Source of the DNA: Artemisia argyi
Taxonomy: Eukaryota; Streptophyta; Magnoliopsida; Asterales; Asteraceae
Assembly (NCBI GenBank): GCA_030686995.1
Contig: JARVZY010002418.1
Span: 52,001-116,000, forward strand
Direction of reading: 5' to 3'
Length of the DNA: 64,000 nt
Made by a program: the position numbers and the translations under genes. The notes under the pieces were generated by a model. It did no database searches and was not told the DNA's origin. It saw only the letters and a program-made list of their open reading frames with translations. Within the stretch, counting starts at the first letter, position 1, and the number at the start of each line of letters is the position of its first letter. Positions 59,040-64,000 of this stretch are shown here, one piece after another.

Positions 59040-59340
59040 ACTAACTAATATAAGTCCTAATCTAGATACAACACTTCTCGGACTTACACCTTTGTCCGAA
59101 TACACCCTAACACACCTAATCATGACTTACACACAAGTCGGATATACAATCTTAGAATATATACAAATGAGAAAGTTGGAGGAAGAAGAGAATCATAACA
59201 CTTGTTACGTTTGTATGTGGACTCAAATAACACTTCGATATATGGACGGTCCTTGATATATACGGACGGTCCCTTAAATATGGGACCGTCCCTAAATAAG
59301 GGACCGTTCACAGAGGGCGTGTTCTGGGCAAATGTGTTGT
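59040..59340 (+). repeat. SIRE-like LTR C, third segment, probable end
   Basis: Continues the 'actaa...taagtcctaatc' sequence after B's target duplication. Repeated GGACGGTCC/GGGACCGTCC motifs lie at 59243-59305. The exact end and target duplication of C were not found. Confidence 0.45.
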
Positions 59341-59597
59341 GATTTTAGTTATTTTCCATTTTAAAGTTGGTTAATTTTTACACATTTAGAAGACAACCAT
59401 CACACTTAACACAACATAATAGCATGATCCATTCATTCATAACAAAGCATACAAGATTAAAACATACATCACCTAATCCATAAAGATTCATACATTACAC
59501 AATCCTAAAAGCTATTTCTAGAATATCCTAACTTCCTAGAACATGCTTGGCCCAAAAGATAGTCCTCTTCATTGTTTAACTAGACATATAGAGATGT

Positions 59598-60173
59598 TTA
59601 GTTGGAAGGTGGAGAATAAGATGGTGGAGCCGAAGGTGGCATGGTTGCAAGAGGAGTTGGTTGAGAAAGAAGATACTCAAGGTGGCCAAACATGAGGTAA
59701 AAACAACAAGCACAACCCATGGTATGGTTGTTCACATAGTTGTAGGGAATGGGAAACCCCATGATTGGAGAAGGTGGTGGAGTAGAAGGAGTGTAATCCA
59801 AAGGCCCATTTGGTGACTTATTAATTAGATTTGGAGATTTTGGAGTTATAAAGGAAGGTGACAAGTTACTCACGAATTGTGTGTTTGCACCCGAGCTAAA
59901 GTGGGTGAGCAAGGGTGATAGGTTTTTGATGAATGATGAAAATGGAGATGAGTTTGGCCTTGAAGAAGATAATGGTCTAGAAGAGGATAAGGATGTTCCA
60001 TTTATGGATGGAGTTTTGAGAGGTGCACTTGGTGCTTGATGAGAAGATTGTGGAGATTTTGGAAAAGGAGTAGTGTCTTCTTGAGTGAGATCAATGAAGT
60101 CTGTTTGTGGTGGTATGATGGTAATTTTAGGCCTTTTGTTTGAGGGAGACAATGAGGTTGAGGGAGAACCCAT
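59598..60173 (-). CDS. Pro/Ser-rich protein, 191 aa, unrecognised; candidate host gene
   Basis: Uninterrupted minus-strand frame from ATG at 60173. Residues 13-16 include a basic NKRPK stretch that could be a nuclear signal; FIDLTQED near residue 26 fits a SUMO-interacting motif. The middle is Ser/Pro-rich and probably disordered. Near residue 150 is MGCACCFYLMFGHLEYLL, a Cys-rich hydrophobic segment, and the end is PPSAPPSYSPP. A TATA-like GTATATAC lies about 165 bases upstream (60339-60346), with a pyrimidine-rich leader. No transposon domain is visible. Function not known; may be transcription-related given the motifs, which is only a guess. Confidence 0.55.
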   Translation of the reverse strand: MGSPSTSLSPSNKRPKITIIPPQTDFIDLTQEDTTPFPKSPQSSHQAPSAPLKTPSINGTSLSSSRPLSSSRPNSSPFSSFIKNLSPLLTHFSSGANTQFVSNLSPSFITPKSPNLINKSPNGPLDYTPSTPPPSPIMGFPIPYNYVNNHTMGCACCFYLMFGHLEYLLSQPTPLATMPPSAPPSYSPPSN

Positions 60174-60780
60174 TGTAGGAGATGAAGAAGAAGTAAAAGG
60201 AGGTGAGTATGAAGATGAAGAAGAAGAGAATGAGTGTTTAAATAATCAAGAATGATTATGGTTTAGGCAAAGCATGCATTAGGAAGATTTTAGCACATAA
60301 GGTTTTAAGAAGTCATGCACCTTATAGTAGAAAAGGAAGTATATACATTGTAATATTCTCCCTAACCCTAACTCTCTAGCTATTTGCAATTCCTAAAAAA
60401 CCCTAATCTGTTTTCAATTTAATCGATCTTTAAACATTCCTTTGACATTCCTATTACTAATCTTGATTTTCCACTTGTGGTTATTCTTGATTAGTACAAC
60501 AGTGCTATTCTTTTGTTCAATTGTCGGTTTGATTGAGAAATACTTATGGTTTAATTCTTGATCGTAGTTTTAGGGTTTTTTGTCTGTTTGATTCTGTAAC
60601 CATTCAGAATCATTACATCGACCTGTTATCATCATCGAATCATGTGATCTTTACTACACTTGTATGGTTTATAAACCCTAGTTTAACTAGGGTTTTATTT
60701 GTTTTCATTTTGAAGACTGACGTTATTCTTCTTGTTTATTCTGTGTTGTGACTACTTTTATTAGGGTTTTGGTTCTTGTG

Positions 60781-60955
60781 ATGGTGAATTTAGGAGAGGA
60801 GAACATGAGTATGCCACCACCCAAGGCTACTTTGGAATCTGGTCTTGATGTGAATGCTAGTTCTGAACTGTTTAGTTCAGGTGCAGCGACGAACTCGCTG
60901 TCGTATGTGAATATGAGGAAACATAAGAAATCTAGTAGGAATGTTGTTGAGGATG
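60781..60955 (+). pseudogene. First exon of an unrecognised gene, cut by copia G
   Basis: ATG at 60781 (MVNLGEENMSMPPPKATLES ... MRKHKKSSRNVVEDV) runs 58 codons until the LTR start TGTTAGG at 60956, after which a stop soon follows. Upstream, 60300-60780 has 'ccctaa' and 'agggtttt' motifs typical of plant leaders. It is divergent from the minus-strand gene at 59598-60173, so the two may share a promoter region. The rest of the gene would lie beyond the window. Confidence 0.4.
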
Positions 60956-61409
60956 TGTTAGGAATTATATAGTTTATGCCGATAGTTCATGTTGGTATGG
61001 TTCCTGCTGGTAGATTTAGTGGTTCCTGCTGATAGTGTATTCCTGCGGATATAGTTAATCTGTATTATTAGAGTTAGTTAGAAGAAAGGATATGCATGAG
61101 TTATATTAGGAATAGATAATGAATATCTTCTATACACGTTTTCTTGTAATAGGCTTATTAGGGTTTCTTGTAGTATAAAAGAAACTCACGGCCATGAATT
61201 ATGTACAACTCCAAAAACAACCTTTAGTGATTAATATAGATCCATAGAGGATCAAAGTGTTTATTAGTTATTTGTCTTCTTTAATTCTTGTGTTTACATT
61301 CCGCATAAACATAAGTTTATTAGAGATTCTCACATAGTTTACTTTTGATTACATAAGTATTCTATCCATTACCAAAGGCTCAAAGATCTATCTAGGAGTT
61401 TATCCAACA
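60956..61409 (+). repeat. 5' LTR of G
   Basis: Runs TGTTAGGAATTATAT to TTATCCAACA, with short inverted ends, a TATAAAAG box near 61176, and the primer site two bases after. Its 3' partner is outside the window, so the start is inferred. Confidence 0.7.
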
Positions 61410-61411
61410 AG

Positions 61412-61424
61412 TGGTATCAGAGCC
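61412..61424 (+). promoter_or_regulatory. Primer binding site of G (initiator tRNA-Met)
   Basis: TGGTATCAGAGCC, the standard copia primer site. Confidence 0.92.
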
Positions 61425-61490
61425 TGGAGAGAGTCTCTGTCAAAGAAGAACATTTTTTTTATCTCTTAAAAACCCTCAAACACTAAAACA

Positions 61491-62662
61491 ATGTCAGAAG
61501 CAGGAGATCTCAAGCAAATACTTAGACACAGCCACTTCAACAAGTGGTCACAACCACTATCTCAAGCAATAATGCCAAATTCTCTTACCTCAAGAAGGAT
61601 GAGTATGAGATCTGGGCGATGAAGATGGAAAACTGGATCATAAATAGTGACTACAACCTCTGGCATGTGGTTCAGAATTGCAATAGTAGAAAGAAAACTG
61701 GAAGAGACCCTAAAGGTAACATCATAATTCTTCCTCCTACTACTGCTGATGAACATATTGCTGTCAAAAGAGAGACCAAGGCAAGAACAATCTTGCTTTA
61801 GTCTCTGCCAGATGATCATATGGGTGATTTTCATCATCTTGATGATGCTAAGGAGATCTGGACGGCTATTAAAGCAAGATTTGGAGGTAATGATGAGTCT
61901 AAAAAGAAGAGGAAGTCCATGCTAAAGCAGGAATTCCAAGAGTTAAAGATCTCAAAAGAAGAAGGCTTGCACAAAGGCTATGATAGGTTTGAGAAGATTT
62001 TAAGTCACCCCAATCAGTTGCAAGCAAAGCCTGATAATGAGGATTGTAATACCAAGTTCCTAAGAGCCTTGCCTCATTCCTAGTCACAAGTTTGCATCAC
62101 TCTTAAAACAAGAGGTGGTCTTGAATACTTGAGCTTTGATGACCTATACAACAAGCTCAGGACTCTTGAGATTGATATCAAGGGACACTCAAGCTATTCA
62201 CCAACTCTAACTAATTCAGCATTTGTTAGTACTACCAGTAGTAGTAACAAGATGTCATATGCTGATAGCCCAAGCTCTTCATCAACATCAACTTCCTACA
62301 CTTCAACTGGACCAAAAACATATTCAAAATCTAGTAATGTGTTAGAAGATGTGCTTCATTCTTTTGTTGCTGATTATGAACCACAACAGCAACTGGCTTT
62401 TGAAGATTTCGAGCAAATTGATAAGTTGGACTTGGAGGAAATGGATATTAAGTGGCAGATGGCTATGCTTTCAGTCAAAATCAAAAGGTTTGAAAAGAAG
62501 GCTAGAAGAAAGGTCCAATTCAAGGGCAGGGATGCAGCCAGGTTTGATAAGAAGAAGGCTACGTGTTACAAATGTGGCCAACTGGGTCACTTTGCTAGAG
62601 AATGCATTGAAAAAAGGCAGATGACAAAACAACATACTCTGCATTTAAGCTCAAAGAACTAG
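61491..62662 (+). pseudogene. G gag with CCHC knuckle
   Basis: ATG at 61491 opens MSEAGDLKQI, with a frameshift near 61545-61600. Then come KKDEYEIWAMKMENWI, ADEHIAVKRETKARTILL (stop TAG at 61799), DDAKEIWTAIKARFGGNDESKK, FLRALPHS (stop at 62081) and SFDDLYNKLRTLEIDIKG, the order of the copia gag (UBN2) domain. The knuckle CYKCGQLGHFAREC lies at 62564-62605. Two stops and two or more shifts inactivate it. Gag would package element RNA in cytoplasmic particles. Confidence 0.85.
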
Positions 62663-62682
62663 AATTAGGGGAATCTAAAGCC

Positions 62683-63828
62683 TTGGTATCTGTGGATTCA
62701 ATGATAGATTGGAATGACCATGAGTCTGCAGATGTGGAAAGTGGTGCTTCTCAAGTGTATGGAATGCTTGCTGGATGTGAGACAAAAGATGAGAGTGAGG
62801 AATTTGCTTTGATGGGTATCTCATCACAGGAACATACTTGTATATTTTGTTATGATAGTAAATATGTTGAACTTAAAAAGGAGTTTGATGATATAGAAGC
62901 TCAATATAAAGACTATTATGTTCATGTACAAGCCTATAAAAGTGCACTTAAAACATTGGAAACACAAAAGGTTTGGTACCAAAAGAATCAGTTGGAATAT
63001 GAAGAAAAGATTAGGGTTTTAGAAAGAGATGTAGAAAACGCTACTAATTTGTTAAAATATTCTGAGAATGAAAATGCTAAGGTGAACTTAGAAAAACAAG
63101 ACTTAAAGGCTAAATTAGATATTGAACTGGTTAGATATATGCAATGGCAGGAATCAACTAAACATCTTGCTAAGTTGAATAATAGTTCTCAATTTGTTAG
63201 GTTAAGGAGAGGGTTGGGGTATGGAGACTATATAGGGCTATATGAAGTTTATGACCCTACTGAACCAAGCATTTTTTACCCTACCCCTGAGGAAGATTAT
63301 CAAATTCCTGTTAAGTATGTTAAAGAAGGAGAAATGTGTTCTGTTTCTCCACCAATTATAGGAACATTTAAGCCACCCTCCCCAAACATAGACTATGATG
63401 AATCACACATGACATATGGCAAAAAGTCTAGTGACTTACCTGACTCTGGTAGTGAATCTAATGACTTTGTATCTTGTTCTTTCAGTGACAAGACCTCAAA
63501 GACCCATACCAATGACTTTGCCAGTTGTGATTCAAGTGACAAGTCTACCTCACCCAAGTCTTCACCCAAGTCTATTGACTTCTCCCCAAAAGTTTCTGCT
63601 GATGAATTCATTTCAAAAACAGCTTCTTTTGAAGACATATCTTTTAATTCGGTGAAAAACAATTCAGTTTCTGGTTTTGGTTTTGATAAGTTTGTCTGTA
63701 ATAGAACAACTCATGCTATGAACAAATCTTTTAGAAAGAAAACTTGTTTTGTTTGTGGTAGTTCTTATCATCTTATTAAGGATTGTGATTTTCATGAGAA
63801 AAGAATGGGTGTGTGTACTGACCAATAG
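62683..63828 (+). pseudogene. G gag-pol linker: coiled coil and second knuckle
   Basis: An open frame of 381 codons continuing the polyprotein one frame over from gag: VSVDSMIDWNDHE, EFALMGISSQ, a Lys/Glu/Leu-rich coiled coil (about residues 65-160), an acidic Ser-rich region with repeated ASCDSSDKS/TKSSPKS-like units, and a second knuckle CFVCGSSYHLIKDC at 63741-63782. From memory this linker is characteristic of Asteraceae TNT-like copia elements. It ends in TAG at 63826, with protease expected downstream. Confidence 0.78.
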
Positions 63829-63927
63829 AGATCTAGACCAATGTGGAATTAAGTTAATGATATTCCCCCATTTGTTCCACAAGCAACACATGTGAAAACT
63901 GGCAGAACTAATCCTGCTGGTAAACCA

Positions 63928-64000
63928 TGTAGAAACTAGAAGGGGGGATGAATAGTTTCACCGCTTCTTTTAAACATTCTAAAGCATTTCGCCATTTTAG
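63928..64000 (+). repeat. Start of a second SIRE-like LTR C
   Basis: TGTAGAAACTAGAAGGGGGG and AATAGTTTCACCG repeat the sequence at 42236-42285. It interrupts the copia G linker after GGTAAACCA. The rest is beyond the window. Confidence 0.75.

Larger units (their letters stand above)
60956..63927 (+). mobile_element. Ty1-copia element G, 5' half
   Basis: A 454-base LTR, a primer site and gag plus linker are present; pol and the 3' LTR are not reached because a C-type LTR begins at 63928. Gag motifs match, from memory, the TNT-like copia family very frequent in Tanacetum annotations. Confidence 0.85.

Overview
The window is plant nuclear DNA made almost entirely of nested transposable elements. 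The organism is most likely a member of the Asteraceae, probably tribe Anthemideae (Tanacetum, Artemisia or Chrysanthemum type). This is inferred from remembered family resemblance of several retrotransposon proteins (the zinc-knuckle ORF before gag, the copia gag with its coiled-coil linker, the copia C-terminal tail), not from a database search. The DNA is AT-rich, with long A/T, TA and AAT tracts, spliced reading frames and no bacterial or organellar gene order. I found no rRNA, tRNA, CRISPR array or intact cellular operon.

Layout. 1-8003: gypsy-type element A1 with very long LTRs (about 3.9 kb), a tRNA-Asp-type primer site and one reading frame (ORF-X), but no gag or pol. 8004-11400: decayed copia fragments around a TGTGAC-rich repeat. 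About 11632-22420: a Helitron carrying a decayed Rep-helicase gene, with a clear 3' hairpin-CTAG end, interrupted by a 3.0 kb minus-strand solo LTR (19266-22273, TSD TTTAC). 22421-29325: gene-poor DNA with unrecognised spliced-looking fragments, a second Helitron-like hairpin and a MITE. 29326-40354: copia element D (LTR, PBS, gag, PR, INT, RT, RNase H, LTR; all decayed), with a 2.8 kb non-autonomous LTR element F (TSD GAGAC) in its leader. 40355-42235: MITE-like repeats, including a Stowaway-type MITE. 42236-about 59340: a SIRE-like LTR (C) holding a solo LTR (B', TSD AAGCC) and a whole gypsy element B (TSD GACAT). The 5' LTR of B is interrupted by a second A-type element (A2), and its 3' LTR by an inverted solo LTR of its own family (TSD ATTGC). 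59340-60955: the only candidate host sequence, a minus-strand ORF of 191 codons and a divergent plus-strand first exon cut by a copia insertion. 60956-63927: the 5' half of copia element G, itself cut at 63928 by another copy of the C LTR.

The most unusual material is ORF-X, which lies between primer site and gag in A1 and A2. It has repeated CCHC-like knuckles, an acidic middle and a hydrophobic C-terminal segment, and in A2 its stop overlaps the gag start as ATGA. Also notable are the clustered TGACGCCGTCA palindromes just upstream of the TATA box in the B-family LTR, and the CGAGTTAG-type repeat array inside element F. Insertion order could be worked out because target-site duplications survive for five nested insertions.
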